DNA of 64,000 bases from CALDTK01 sp965213735. GTDB lineage: Bacteria > Bacteroidota > Bacteroidia > Chitinophagales > Saprospiraceae. The position numbers were made by a program, and so were the translations under genes. Position 1 is the first letter of the stretch. Each line of letters starts with the position of its first letter. The notes under the pieces were generated by a model. The model made no database searches and had not been told where the DNA came from. It was given only the letters and a program-made list of their open reading frames with translations. This document shows, in pieces, positions 35,224-43,921 of the stretch. The stretch is from the NCBI GenBank assembly GCA_965213735.1, contig CBDCAB010000005.1, forward strand, positions 124,001 to 188,000, read 5' to 3'.

Positions 35224-35838
35224 ATGAAAATAAACTACCTGCTCTACGGTTTGCTCGCTACTGTCTTGCTCGCTTCGGTGCGGCTGCCAGCTGAAACAGA
35301 GTGGACGCTCAAGAAGACGGGCGATGAGATGTGGGTCTATACCCGCGACCGGGTGGGCTCAGACATTAAAGAGGTCCGCCTGGTGATGAAGGTCGACGCG
35401 ACGATTACGGAGATTAATGCTGTGCTCGATGATGCCAAGCGTCAGACTGAATGGGTATACCGCTGCACAGAAGCCTATGATTTGGGAGGCCGAATCGACA
35501 CGGGCTGGTATTACTATTCTCGTATCGATATGCCGTGGCCAATGGAAGATCGTGACCTTGCCGCAAAAGTTGTTGGTGACAAAAGCCCGAGCGCCTATGA
35601 ATCTCGCAGTATTGCGGCTCCTCAGCGTACGAAGCGGGTGGACGATTGCGTACGCATCACCGACTTCGACGTGCATACCTCCTACCGTGCGCTGGCTGGT
35701 GGCACGCGTACAGAAGTCACCTACGAACTGCACAGTGAGCCCGGCGGAGCGGTGCCTACCTGGCTGGTAAATATGTTCGTGGATAAGGGGCCTGTAGAGA
35801 CGATGACGAAGCTGCGCATGCTCCTCGAGGGCAGCTAA
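35224..35838 (+). CDS. START/SRPBCC-domain secreted protein
   Basis: The 204-residue protein has a signal peptide (about 1-24) and a lipid-transfer-like START domain: WTLKKTGDEMWVYTRD, DDAKRQTEWVYRCTEA, YYYSRIDMPWPMEDRDLAAK and the C-terminal amphipathic helix. A hydrophobic-ligand binder in the periplasm is likely; the ligand is unknown. It is 65 bp from tesB (divergent) and 58 bp before bshA. Confidence 0.85.
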   Translation: MKINYLLYGLLATVLLASVRLPAETEWTLKKTGDEMWVYTRDRVGSDIKEVRLVMKVDATITEINAVLDDAKRQTEWVYRCTEAYDLGGRIDTGWYYYSRIDMPWPMEDRDLAAKVVGDKSPSAYESRSIAAPQRTKRVDDCVRITDFDVHTSYRALAGGTRTEVTYELHSEPGGAVPTWLVNMFVDKGPVETMTKLRMLLEGS

Positions 35839-35896
35839 GGCACAAACCTTCAGTGTAGCGCCGCGTTTCCAGGGATACGTACCAGATTCGCTACAC

Positions 35897-37060
35897 ATGG
35901 CTTATGCTCAGACTACTGCTCCTCTAAGAATAGGAGTGGTGTGTTATCCCACTTACGGCGGCTCAGGTGTAGTTGCTACGGAGCTGGGCCTAGGGATGGC
36001 GCGACACGGACACCAGGTGCATTTTATCAGTTACCGTCAGCCAGCGAGATTTAAAGGCTACGCAGCCAATGTATATTACCATGAGGTGAGCGGGGTAGAC
36101 TATCCGCTATTTGAATACACCCCTTATGATACAGCATTAGCAAGTAAGCTGGTGGAAGTAGTGAAGCGGGAAAAGTTGGATTTGCTTCATGTTCATTATG
36201 CGATACCGCATGCGACTGTTGCCTTTTTAACACGGGAAATACTTGCTGCACATGGCTTGAACGTACCTTTTGTGACTACACTCCACGGAACAGACATAAC
36301 ATTGGTAGGTCAGAATCCGAATTTTAAACCTGTCGTCCAGTTTGGAATAAATAATTCAGATGGAGTGACGGCAGTAAGTGAATCTTTACGGCAGGATACC
36401 TTTAAGAACTTCGACATTTGCCGAGAGATAGATGTGGTGCCTAATTTTATAGATTTAGATCGGTTCCACAAGGTGGATAAACAGCATTTTAAATTAGCCA
36501 TAGCGCCAGACGGTCAGCGTATTCTCACGCACGTATCGAATTTTAGGGCTGTTAAGCGGGTGGAGGATGTGGTAAGAATTTATGATATCGTTCGCAAAGA
36601 GATTCCGAGCAAGTTGATTCTAATTGGTGATGGGCCTGAGCGTTACCGGGTTGAGGAGTTATCGCGTTCCTTAGATATGGGTGATGGAGTATTATTTTTG
36701 GGTAAGCAAGATGCTATAGAAGAATTGTTGGCGATAAGTGATGTGTTTTTAATGCCGAGTCAATCAGAAAGCTTTGGTCTTGCTGCATTGGAGGCTATGG
36801 CTTGTCACGTTCCGGTGATTAGCTCTAATGCTGGTGGTTTGCCGGAGGTGAATGTGGATGGCGAGACAGGCTTTTTATCCGCGATAGGCGATATTGAGGG
36901 AATGGCAGCTAATACGATCCGGCTCTTACACGATGAGGAGGTATTAGCTGAGTTTAGCAAGCGGGCATATGCGCAGGCGAAGCGGTTTGATATTGAGGTG
37001 GTGCTGCCGCAGTATGAGGCTGTGTATAGGAGCGTGTTGGCTGGTGTGGCGGTTGCTTAG
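35897..37060 (+). CDS. bshA: N-acetyl-alpha-D-glucosaminyl L-malate synthase BshA
   Basis: The 387-residue GT4 glycosyltransferase begins near IGVVCYPTYGGSGVVATELG, the BshA signature, with LLHVHYAIPHA, TLHGTDITLVG, NFIDLDRF, SNFRAVKRV, and the EX7E region QSESFGLAALEAMA. It joins UDP-GlcNAc and L-malate, the first step of bacillithiol synthesis. Codon use here is noticeably more AT-rich than in its neighbours. BshB/BshC are not in the window. Confidence 0.96.
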   Translation: MAYAQTTAPLRIGVVCYPTYGGSGVVATELGLGMARHGHQVHFISYRQPARFKGYAANVYYHEVSGVDYPLFEYTPYDTALASKLVEVVKREKLDLLHVHYAIPHATVAFLTREILAAHGLNVPFVTTLHGTDITLVGQNPNFKPVVQFGINNSDGVTAVSESLRQDTFKNFDICREIDVVPNFIDLDRFHKVDKQHFKLAIAPDGQRILTHVSNFRAVKRVEDVVRIYDIVRKEIPSKLILIGDGPERYRVEELSRSLDMGDGVLFLGKQDAIEELLAISDVFLMPSQSESFGLAALEAMACHVPVISSNAGGLPEVNVDGETGFLSAIGDIEGMAANTIRLLHDEEVLAEFSKRAYAQAKRFDIEVVLPQYEAVYRSVLAGVAVA

Positions 37061-37061
37061 G

Positions 37062-37352
37062 CTAGCTTTGGGCTTCTCCTTCTGCGCGAAGTGCTTGCAC
37101 TTCTTCGATGGGTAATTCCGTGAGTTCGGAAATATCCTCATTAGTCAATCCGCATTGTAAGCCCTTATTAGCTACTTCACATGCTTTCTTGTAGGAGCCT
37201 GACACTTCACCTGTTGCAATTCCTTCATCTACCGCAGTCACAATCACATTGCGCAGATCACGGCTGTTACGCAAGCTTGCAGCATAGATCTTGCGCTCAT
37301 TAGGTGAAAGCTTAGCAAGTAAGGCTTCGTCAAAGGCAGCATCAAATAGCAT
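37062..37352 (-). CDS. Free-standing Rpn C-terminal cassette A
   Basis: The frame is open from 37439, but homology to the nuclease gene becomes in-frame only from Met 37352 (MLFDAAFDEALLAKLSPN), giving 96 residues. The core (ERKIYAASLRNSRDLRNVIVTAVDEGIATGEVSGSYKKACEVA, split over helices) is identical to that of the full nuclease. The tail (LTNEDISELTELPIEEVQALR) is a different helix-turn-helix-like end, shared with cassette B. It overlaps the B stop region by 14 bp if read from 37439. It may be an expressed small protein, a silent recombination cassette, or debris. Confidence 0.6.
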   Translation of the reverse strand: MLFDAAFDEALLAKLSPNERKIYAASLRNSRDLRNVIVTAVDEGIATGEVSGSYKKACEVANKGLQCGLTNEDISELTELPIEEVQALRAEGEAQS

Positions 37353-37425
37353 GTTGTGGCGATTTTGTGCGCTACTCTTGAAGTTCCTGATCGGGCGTGC
37401 AGGCGCTAGGGGCGGCAGGTCACTG

Positions 37426-37713
37426 TCACTGGCGATCAAATTTTGCTCGGAGCTTTACGATTCTATCAATGGGTAATTCCGTGAGTTCGGAAATATCCTC
37501 ATTGGTCAATCCGCGTTGGAAGCCCTTATTAGCTATTTCACATGCTTTCTTGTAGGAGCCTGACACTTCTCCTGATGCAATTCCTTTATCTACCGCAGTC
37601 ACAATCACATTGCGCAGATCACGGCTGTTACGCAAGCTTGCAGCATAGATCTTGCGTTCATTTGGTGAGAGCTTAGCAAGTAAGGCTTCGTCAAAGGCAG
37701 CATCAAATTTCAT
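37426..37713 (-). CDS. Free-standing Rpn C-terminal cassette B
   Basis: The frame is open from 37818 (overlapping the nuclease 3' end by 41 bp). It is homologous in frame from Met 37713 (MKFDAAFDEALLAKLSPN), giving 95 residues. The core differs slightly from A and the nuclease (DKGIASGEVSG versus DEGIATGEVSG), and the tail resembles A (LTNEDISELTELPIDRIVKLR). A shared junction sequence TGTCACTGGCGATCAA occurs at its boundaries on both sides, 352 bp apart. Confidence 0.6.
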   Translation of the reverse strand: MKFDAAFDEALLAKLSPNERKIYAASLRNSRDLRNVIVTAVDKGIASGEVSGSYKKACEIANKGFQRGLTNEDISELTELPIDRIVKLRAKFDRQ

Positions 37714-37777
37714 GTTGGGGCTGATTTGCTCGCTACTCTTGAAGTTCCGGATTAGGCGCGCAGGCGTTAGGTCGCTG

Positions 37778-38665
37778 TCACTGGCGATCAAGTTGTGAAC
37801 GTATGGCTTGTACTTCATGGAGAGCTAAGCCGGTTGCTTTGGAAATTTGCTCACTAGTCATTTCAATTGCAATCAGGTTTTCAGCAACTTCACATGCTTT
37901 TTTGTAGGAGCCTGACACTTCACCTGTTGCAATTCCTTCATCCACCGCAGTCACAATTACATTGCGCAGATCACGGCTGTTACGCAAGCTTGCAGCATAG
38001 ATCTTGCGCTCATTAGGTGAGAGCTTAGCAAGTAAGGCTTCGTCAAAGGCTTTTTGCACCATCGTGTTGTTTAAACGCGGCGGCGGCGCTTGAAGTTCCG
38101 CAGCATGCCGTAAGAAGTACAGCCACTGATCGCGCTGAGTTGTGACATCAGCGAGACCCAAGTGAAATCGCGGTAACTCTACGTAAACCTGCGCGTACTT
38201 GTCGTAAAAACGTATTCCATGCTGGTCCTTTAGTTCATTGAAGTGGTAATAATCGGCGGGCGTTGCCTGGTCTTCCTGCCGATGCTCAATGTTGAAATCT
38301 AATAACGACACTATGACCACCGGTGCAAGCTGAAAGTTCCAGTCTCCACGCGGAGCCTGCTGCTGAATGGGAAAGCTTGAGTAAAACAGGCAGCGATCCT
38401 TATAATATGCCTGCATGTGGCGCTGCACCTCCACTATGAATTTCTCGCCGTCAGGACCTTCACAGGCTACATCAAAGACTGCATGCCGGTCGTAGTCTTG
38501 CATACCAATCTGTTGCTGCCGCAAGAGCACGACCCTCGCTACCTGTTTGTCTTCCGGCAGCAAAGCATTGAGCAGGTCGATAAGAATATCAAGATTTGAC
38601 TCCGAAGCGAAAAGCCGCTTAAAGCCGAAATCCGAAAGTGGATCGATAAAGGGTCCGATGGTCAT
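37778..38665 (-). CDS. Rpn-family PD-(D/E)XK nuclease (recombination-promoting nuclease/putative transposase)
   Basis: The 295-residue protein opens with PLSDFGFKRLFAS, the hallmark of this family. The nuclease core has FDVACEGPDGEKFIVEVQR (Asp plus ExQ) and DPLSDFGFKRLF-type N-terminal recognition. The C-terminal 94 residues from Met 38062 (MVQKAFDEALLAKLSPN) form the cassette duplicated twice downstream, ending in an HTH-like tail (MTSEQISKATGLALHEVQAIR). Rpn proteins cut DNA and in E. coli act in phage defence; their internal C-terminal products (RpnS) inhibit the full nuclease. The same arrangement here is an inference. Confidence 0.88.
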   Translation of the reverse strand: MTIGPFIDPLSDFGFKRLFASESNLDILIDLLNALLPEDKQVARVVLLRQQQIGMQDYDRHAVFDVACEGPDGEKFIVEVQRHMQAYYKDRCLFYSSFPIQQQAPRGDWNFQLAPVVIVSLLDFNIEHRQEDQATPADYYHFNELKDQHGIRFYDKYAQVYVELPRFHLGLADVTTQRDQWLYFLRHAAELQAPPPRLNNTMVQKAFDEALLAKLSPNERKIYAASLRNSRDLRNVIVTAVDEGIATGEVSGSYKKACEVAENLIAIEMTSEQISKATGLALHEVQAIRSQLDRQ

Positions 38666-38707
38666 AGACCTCTAAACCTACGCAATACTCAACTGATGCG
38701 AATATTA

Positions 38708-39844
38708 TTAAAGCAATCCAAGCCAAGCCTTTGCCCGCAGCACCCGATCAACACTCGCGTAAACCTGCTGGCGATACGCCTCATCCTTGCCCATCTCAGC
38801 AAGAATCTGACGATGAATCAAGCGTTCATCGGCAGGCATAAGAATTACATCCGCGCCTGCTTTGGAAGCCATGAGCGGGGCCTCGGGACCATACTTAGTC
38901 GCTGCAGCCATCATATTGAGCGCATCCGTGACGACAAGTCCTGGATAGCCAAGTTTACCGCGAATTAAATCGGTGTTGATGCGGCGACTCAAACTTGCCG
39001 GTAATCCATCAGTCGCAAACTCATTATTCTTGATGGTGATATGACCCACCATCAGCGATAAAGGATCGGCTTTTGCCAACACCTCTTCATACACGCTGTA
39101 TTCCTGAAACTCGCCATCAATATAAACTGAACCCTTGTGGGTATCTCCAACAACGAGTCCGTGACCGGGAAAGTGTTTTATACAGGCAAGAATAGTATCC
39201 TGCTGTGTCTGAGCTATATAAGCAATCGCACGCTCAGCTACTAAAGCTGCATCTCGCCCAAAGCTGCGATTCTTAATTGCTGCATTTTCTGTACCCAAAT
39301 CAAGTACTGGAGCATAATTCCAATGGTAGCCAAGATCCGCTATGAGGGAGTCTATCGTTTTGGCGGCAGCCTCAACTTCAGCATCTGAACGCATATCAGC
39401 GGCGGCCGTCACATCGGGTGAGCCTAAAATGCGACGGTGCAGCAGACTCGGTTCGGCATCGATGGCAAACCAGAGCGGCACGGGAGCGACTTGGATGCCT
39501 ACTGCAGTAATCTCAGCTACTTGAGTGCGATGATCTTCAAGCTTATTGGCTAAATAAATCGCTCCACCCACCACTCCCTCACGCACAAGAGCAGCTATTT
39601 CTTCCTGCGATTTGCCCAAGCGCCCGCCCGTCGTCATAATGAGTTGCGCAACGCGCTGGGTATCGTTGAGCCGCGCAAATGCAGCACCCGCCCTTCGAGC
39701 ATAGTAACTGTCCGTGGAGATATATACTTCGTGAAGCAGACGCGGCTCTGGCTCCACAGGCAAATTACCTAGCTGTGCAGGCACCTGGGCCGTGCACGAT
39801 ATTACGCCGTGCAAGCACAGGCTCAGTAAGAAGAGGAACTTCAT
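38708..39844 (-). CDS. Beta-N-acetylhexosaminidase, glycoside hydrolase family 3 (NagZ-like), lipoprotein
   Basis: Met 39844 (MKFLFLLSLCLHGVISC) gives a signal peptide with lipobox VISC; the frame start at 39859 is a TTG. GH3 motifs are APVLDLGTENAAIKNRSFG, KHFPGHG (general acid/base His) and the nucleophile Asp in LVVTDALNMMA. The group removes beta-linked GlcNAc, often from peptidoglycan fragments. A -7 box TAGCTTTG lies 20 bp upstream. Confidence 0.92.
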   Translation of the reverse strand: MKFLFLLSLCLHGVISCTAQVPAQLGNLPVEPEPRLLHEVYISTDSYYARRAGAAFARLNDTQRVAQLIMTTGGRLGKSQEEIAALVREGVVGGAIYLANKLEDHRTQVAEITAVGIQVAPVPLWFAIDAEPSLLHRRILGSPDVTAAADMRSDAEVEAAAKTIDSLIADLGYHWNYAPVLDLGTENAAIKNRSFGRDAALVAERAIAYIAQTQQDTILACIKHFPGHGLVVGDTHKGSVYIDGEFQEYSVYEEVLAKADPLSLMVGHITIKNNEFATDGLPASLSRRINTDLIRGKLGYPGLVVTDALNMMAAATKYGPEAPLMASKAGADVILMPADERLIHRQILAEMGKDEAYRQQVYASVDRVLRAKAWLGLL

Positions 39845-39864
39845 CTTAGATGGGATCAAAGGCG

Positions 39865-39872
39865 CAAAGCTA
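39865..39872 (-). promoter_or_regulatory. -7 box TAGCTTTG of the GH3 gene
   Basis: TAGCTTTG on the minus strand matches TAnnTTTG exactly and lies 20 bp before the ATG at 39844, leaving a short leader. Confidence 0.55.
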
Positions 39873-39895
39873 TTAAGCTACGGACTCGCAGATCG

Positions 39896-40465
39896 TTACA
39901 CGAGCAAAGCCCGCTGAACTAACGCGGTTGCTGCCTGCAAAGGTGCCTGCTTTTGTAGAACTTCACCTGACTCTGAAACGCCACATGCCAGAGCCGCTCC
40001 TAGCCAGTTCATACTCATATAATTAGTAGTTAAACGTAGCTGAGTCAGAAGCGCTTGGGCATCAGATTCGTCTGCGCTGGCCATGGCACCTATATAAGCT
40101 AACGATTTTTCAGCTACTTGCTCCCGAAATTGAACTGCTGGTAAACGCATCCAAGTCGACCAATAGTCGAAGTAGAGCTTGATATTCGCCGGCAGACTGT
40201 ACCAGTACACAGGAGCAACGACAAAAATTGCGTCCGCTCTAAGGGTGGCTGCGAGTAAGGTTTCTTCAGATGCTGAGATAATTATATCCGCAGGGAGCAC
40301 TGACTGTCGATAATCCTTGAATGCAGGTAAAGGATAATCATTTACCACTAAAGTCTCAATAACAAAATCTGCTTGTGAGCCTAACTGAGCTATAGCATGG
40401 GTGGCCATGAGTTCAGAGTTTCCACCACTTCGACCGCTAGCGAGCAGAAATAACAAGCGTTTCAT
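39896..40465 (-). CDS. NAD(P)H-dependent flavin oxidoreductase (flavodoxin-like fold)
   Basis: Met 40465 overlaps the upstream stop as ATGA, so translation is probably coupled; this gives about 189 residues (the frame starts at 40477). The flavodoxin-like fold shows LLASGRSGGNSELM (phosphate loop), VVAPVYWYSLPANIKLYFDYWS (FMN region) and YIGAMAS. It reduces quinones, azo or nitro compounds with FMN in relatives. It forms a two-gene unit with the PLP lyase. Confidence 0.85.
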   Translation of the reverse strand: MKRLLFLLASGRSGGNSELMATHAIAQLGSQADFVIETLVVNDYPLPAFKDYRQSVLPADIIISASEETLLAATLRADAIFVVAPVYWYSLPANIKLYFDYWSTWMRLPAVQFREQVAEKSLAYIGAMASADESDAQALLTQLRLTTNYMSMNWLGAALACGVSESGEVLQKQAPLQAATALVQRALLV

Positions 40466-41616
40466 GCACTTATGCATTGTGCACCCACTTGTCTCAGCGC
40501 CTGTTTCACATCATTCTGAAGGTCACGTATATCTTCAATTCCAAGACTCATCCGCACAAGTTGGTTACTAATACCTTCCGCGATTCTGCGTTCGGAACTA
40601 ATCGTGCGGTGGCTGGTCAAATAGCTTGAGCAGACGCTGGTATCGACACCTCCCAAACTCATAGCGCTGGCCACCAAGTTGAGGTGTTGCTGAAATAGTA
40701 TAGGATCGATAAAAGTGGCCAATTCAAAGCTCAACATGCCGCCAAAGCCATGCATTTGTCGACTCGCTAGTTCATGTTGGGGATGCGAATGAAGCCCTGG
40801 ATAATTTACCGCGTGCACTTCCTCTTGTTGCTCTAGCCAGGTGGCCATAGCTGCTGCATTCGCATTTTGTTGCCTCACCCGTAGTGCCAGCGTCTTGATG
40901 GAACGTTCGAGAAGCGCCGCAGTTTGGGCTTCACATGAGCCTCCTAAGTTTCTAGCTTTCGCCAAAACCTGCTGCATATGTTCTCCTGAACCCACCGCTA
41001 CACCCGCACAAATATCCGAATGCCCTCCCAGATATTTGGTAGCAGAATGTAGTACAATGCTAATCCCTAAACGATAAGGATTTTGATTAATTGGACTGGC
41101 AAACGTGTTGTCGATAAAGGAAATGATTCCCCGAGACTGTGCTAAGGCGGCAATAGCTTCAATATCTACGATATGGAGCAGTGGATTACTTGGTGTTTCT
41201 ATATAAATTGCTTTAGTGTTTTGGCGTAAGCTGCCCTCAAAGTCGAGGATGCTAAGGCCTGAGGTATAACTCACCTCAATGCCGAGGGTTTGCAAGTCTT
41301 GCTCGGCAAAAGATATCGTACCTCCATACAGTCCTTTTTGCATAAGCAGGTGGTCGCCTGGCTGGAGAAACGCGAGCAAAGAGCTGGAGATCGCCGCCAT
41401 GCCCGAACCAAATAATACGCCGGCCTCAGCTCCTTCGAGGGCAGCCACTTTCTGCGCGACCCTAAGCTGATTGGGAGTATTATAGTAGCGGGGATAGACG
41501 CGGTCCTCCTGGTCTAGGTAGCCATACGCTGTGCCTGGATAAATGGGAGCGGCAGTCGACTCGAGGCTAACATCGGTATGAGAGCCAGCGTGAACGCAGG
41601 TGGTAGCTAGGTGCAT
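40462..41616 (-). CDS. Cys/Met metabolism PLP-dependent lyase (cystathionine/methionine gamma-lyase type)
   Basis: The 384-residue enzyme has TTCVHAG at the N terminus, GAEAGVLFGSGMAAISSSLLAFL, QKGLYGGT, IETPSNPLLHIVDI, IDNTFASP, the PLP Lys in SATKYLGGHSDICAG, and SLGGVDTSVC. It is most like methionine or cystathionine gamma-lyases; synthase versus lyase cannot be settled. Two dispersed motifs lie inside (40955, 41218). Confidence 0.9.
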   Translation of the reverse strand: MHLATTCVHAGSHTDVSLESTAAPIYPGTAYGYLDQEDRVYPRYYNTPNQLRVAQKVAALEGAEAGVLFGSGMAAISSSLLAFLQPGDHLLMQKGLYGGTISFAEQDLQTLGIEVSYTSGLSILDFEGSLRQNTKAIYIETPSNPLLHIVDIEAIAALAQSRGIISFIDNTFASPINQNPYRLGISIVLHSATKYLGGHSDICAGVAVGSGEHMQQVLAKARNLGGSCEAQTAALLERSIKTLALRVRQQNANAAAMATWLEQQEEVHAVNYPGLHSHPQHELASRQMHGFGGMLSFELATFIDPILFQQHLNLVASAMSLGGVDTSVCSSYLTSHRTISSERRIAEGISNQLVRMSLGIEDIRDLQNDVKQALRQVGAQCISA

Positions 41617-41652
41617 ATTTGCCGAAGCTACACGCTAGAGTGGATATGGCTG

Positions 41653-42909
41653 TTATTCTTCGTCCTCCCGATCTTCAACCACTCCCCTTTTCTGAATAAC
41701 TTTATGAAATTTCAAAGCGTATTTTACTAAATCCTCACGACGTTGCTTTAAAGCCTCAACTATACGCTCGCCATCGTGCTGATAGACACTTTCAGGCCAG
41801 CTGCGCATTCCACGCTCAATAACCTCATCAGTCAGCGCGTTCTGGAGTGATTTGGCTTCTTCTCGAAACACTTCTTCATCTACGCCATGCAAAAAGGAAT
41901 AGTCGAAGTAGGCCGAATTAGAAGTCAATCCATCCATGCTCTTAATCTCCTCACCAAACGGTTGCAAACGTTTTTCGAACTGCCGCACAATATTTGGAAA
42001 AAATCCATTGATTCCGTAGAAGACATTATCTCGATCCATTGGAATGGGGTAATAGCTATTCTTATCTCCGTCTTGATACTGCACCCAGCCCCACTGCCCG
42101 TCGTGCCGATCCCAATCGCCAAGCCAGAGGTCGAAAATGCGGGCACGCACTAGCGCACGCAAGTTTGGTGTATTATTATCGGGATCGTTCTTCCACTTTT
42201 CAAGCACTTTTTCGCTGTCATCGTAATCTTCGGCAGTTTTAATGCCAACGAACTTCGGCACCTTCCCTTCTGGCTCATATTCGAGCCAAAATAACTTATT
42301 CCCAAAATCCTCATTATAATTCCCCAGTGCTGCTTGCTTAGGAATAAAGTATAGCTTTGGATTGAAATGTTTTATTCCAGCTGCATCAGAAAGGGCGGGT
42401 AAAACCTGCGCCCCATATGGATGCCCTGCTGCTATGCCGTCAATAACAAGATTGTCGACGCCGAACAAACCCATCCAAGGTTTAATAAATTTAATAGGAT
42501 CTTTATTGATTGTGCGAATGGTGTACACAACACCAGCGGTGTCTATCAGGTCCAACGATAAAGTCTGAAAACCTCCGCCTTTATCATCCGGAGTGAGTCC
42601 TCCTTTGAGTGTATCGAGCCAACCCACCGGCACCGTAATTGGCGCAGCCCAAGCATCTCGGTATTTCCGGCCGTGCAAAAACCGCCGAAATTTTCCTGCC
42701 TCATACATATCTGTAGCGCGAAGCGTCACAGAATCTGTGTTGCGGTTGATGTCCTCGGGACTGTCAGGCTTCATCAGCACATGATCTGGCATACGGGCCT
42801 GGAGGCGGCCGCCACGTGAGCTGCAGTTAACGAGAAGCAGGAGGCTTACGAACGCTGCCAGGGTACCGAAAAACCAGGAGAGGGGGTTGTGCTTTGGGGG
42901 CTTACTCAT
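41653..42909 (-). CDS. Lipoprotein with Fam20C/CotH-like kinase signature
   Basis: ATG 42909 (MSKPPKHNPLSWFFG) is preferred over the GTG frame start at 42927. A signal peptide ends in the lipobox LVNC (Cys about 29). The mature protein (about 390 residues) includes VYTIRTINKDP (a possible ATP-binding Lys strand), RIFDLWLGDWDRHDGQWGW and YPIPMDRDNVFYGINGFFP. The IFDxxxGxxDRH plus DxDNxxx pattern closely resembles the catalytic loop and metal-binding Asp of Fam20C secretory kinases. A periplasm- or surface-facing kinase-like protein is inferred; the activity is not established. Confidence 0.75.
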   Translation of the reverse strand: MSKPPKHNPLSWFFGTLAAFVSLLLLVNCSSRGGRLQARMPDHVLMKPDSPEDINRNTDSVTLRATDMYEAGKFRRFLHGRKYRDAWAAPITVPVGWLDTLKGGLTPDDKGGGFQTLSLDLIDTAGVVYTIRTINKDPIKFIKPWMGLFGVDNLVIDGIAAGHPYGAQVLPALSDAAGIKHFNPKLYFIPKQAALGNYNEDFGNKLFWLEYEPEGKVPKFVGIKTAEDYDDSEKVLEKWKNDPDNNTPNLRALVRARIFDLWLGDWDRHDGQWGWVQYQDGDKNSYYPIPMDRDNVFYGINGFFPNIVRQFEKRLQPFGEEIKSMDGLTSNSAYFDYSFLHGVDEEVFREEAKSLQNALTDEVIERGMRSWPESVYQHDGERIVEALKQRREDLVKYALKFHKVIQKRGVVEDREDEE

Positions 42910-43055
42910 ATGTAGAGGCAACATCACCAGAAGCTCAGATGCTCACTCGCGCCGCTAAGTAGCTAAAGGTTGACACTATGACCATCCGGCTTCTGATACA
43001 CGAGCCATCCACATCATGCGGCTGGGCAAGCTTCGGTATGCTCATCTTCTAATTC

Positions 43056-43895
43056 TTATGCCTGCTGCAGCTCGGCTATGTTGAGCTTCGTCATCTGTTG
43101 CAGTGCCTGCCCGACACGTGGCGCACGGGCAGGATTGCTCATCCACGCGGAGAGTTCCCGGGGTACTATTTGCCAGCTTACGCCAAAACGATCTTTGAGC
43201 CAACCGCAACGACCCGCACTTCCTCCGCCAGCAATGAGTCGCTGCCAGTAATGATCAATTTCTGCCTGAGATTGACACAGCACCATTAGCGATCCTCCTT
43301 CTGTAAATGTCGCTTGGTCTGCAGCAGTAGAGTCGGACAGCATGAGTGTGTCATCTCCCAGCTCTAATTGAGCTTGAACGATGCCTCCTGATTCAATAGC
43401 TGAACTGGTCGCGGTCGTTTGCTTAAGCAGTACTTTAGCTTCAGGAAAGCAGCTCGAATATAGTTTTATTGCCTCCTCCCCCATACCCGCCTGCTGGCCT
43501 GTAAATAGCAAGGCTGGTGAAAATTTCGCTTCTGAACCTGCCTTGCACACGAGTTGCCAATTGACGCCCCATTCATCTACGAGCCATACATACCGTTGGC
43601 TCCAGTCATACGTATTGAGCTCCAGGTAGACTTGGCTCCTTTCGCTGCCCAACACCTGATAGGCAGCATCGACGGCTGCGGGGCTGGGCAGCTCAACAAA
43701 CACCGATAAGGTTTTATTGGGCCTGTACATTGGCCCGCCATTCATCGCGCCAATGACGCTCCCATTTAGCTTCAACTCAAACAGGAATCCATTATCCAGG
43801 GTAATTTCAGCCCCAGGAAATGCTGCTTCGTATAGTTGCATCGCCGCGCGGGCTGATCGGTCAAACCAGAAAATAGGATAGGGCATAAGCGGCAA
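43056..43895 (-). CDS. Two-domain VOC/PhnB-like protein
   Basis: The 279-residue protein consists of two tandem glyoxalase/VOC-type domains. Each has the 3-demethylubiquinone methyltransferase-like (PhnB-type) pattern: MPYPIFWFDRSARAAMQLYEAAFPG, then FTGQQAGMGEEAIKLYSSCFP, and DRFGVSWQIVP near the end. Function is unknown in most members. The gene is divergent from the TfoX-N gene with only a 26-bp spacer. A dispersed motif lies at 43176. Confidence 0.88.
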   Translation of the reverse strand: MPLMPYPIFWFDRSARAAMQLYEAAFPGAEITLDNGFLFELKLNGSVIGAMNGGPMYRPNKTLSVFVELPSPAAVDAAYQVLGSERSQVYLELNTYDWSQRYVWLVDEWGVNWQLVCKAGSEAKFSPALLFTGQQAGMGEEAIKLYSSCFPEAKVLLKQTTATSSAIESGGIVQAQLELGDDTLMLSDSTAADQATFTEGGSLMVLCQSQAEIDHYWQRLIAGGGSAGRCGWLKDRFGVSWQIVPRELSAWMSNPARAPRVGQALQQMTKLNIAELQQA

Positions 43896-43910
43896 GTAAC
43901 ACAGCTAAGC

Positions 43911-43918
43911 TAAATTCG
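43911..43918 (+). promoter_or_regulatory. -7 box TAAATTCG, 3 bp from the TfoX-N start codon
   Basis: TAAATTCG is followed by ACC and ATG 43922. This spacing implies a leaderless mRNA. Confidence 0.5.
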
Positions 43919-43921
43919 ACC

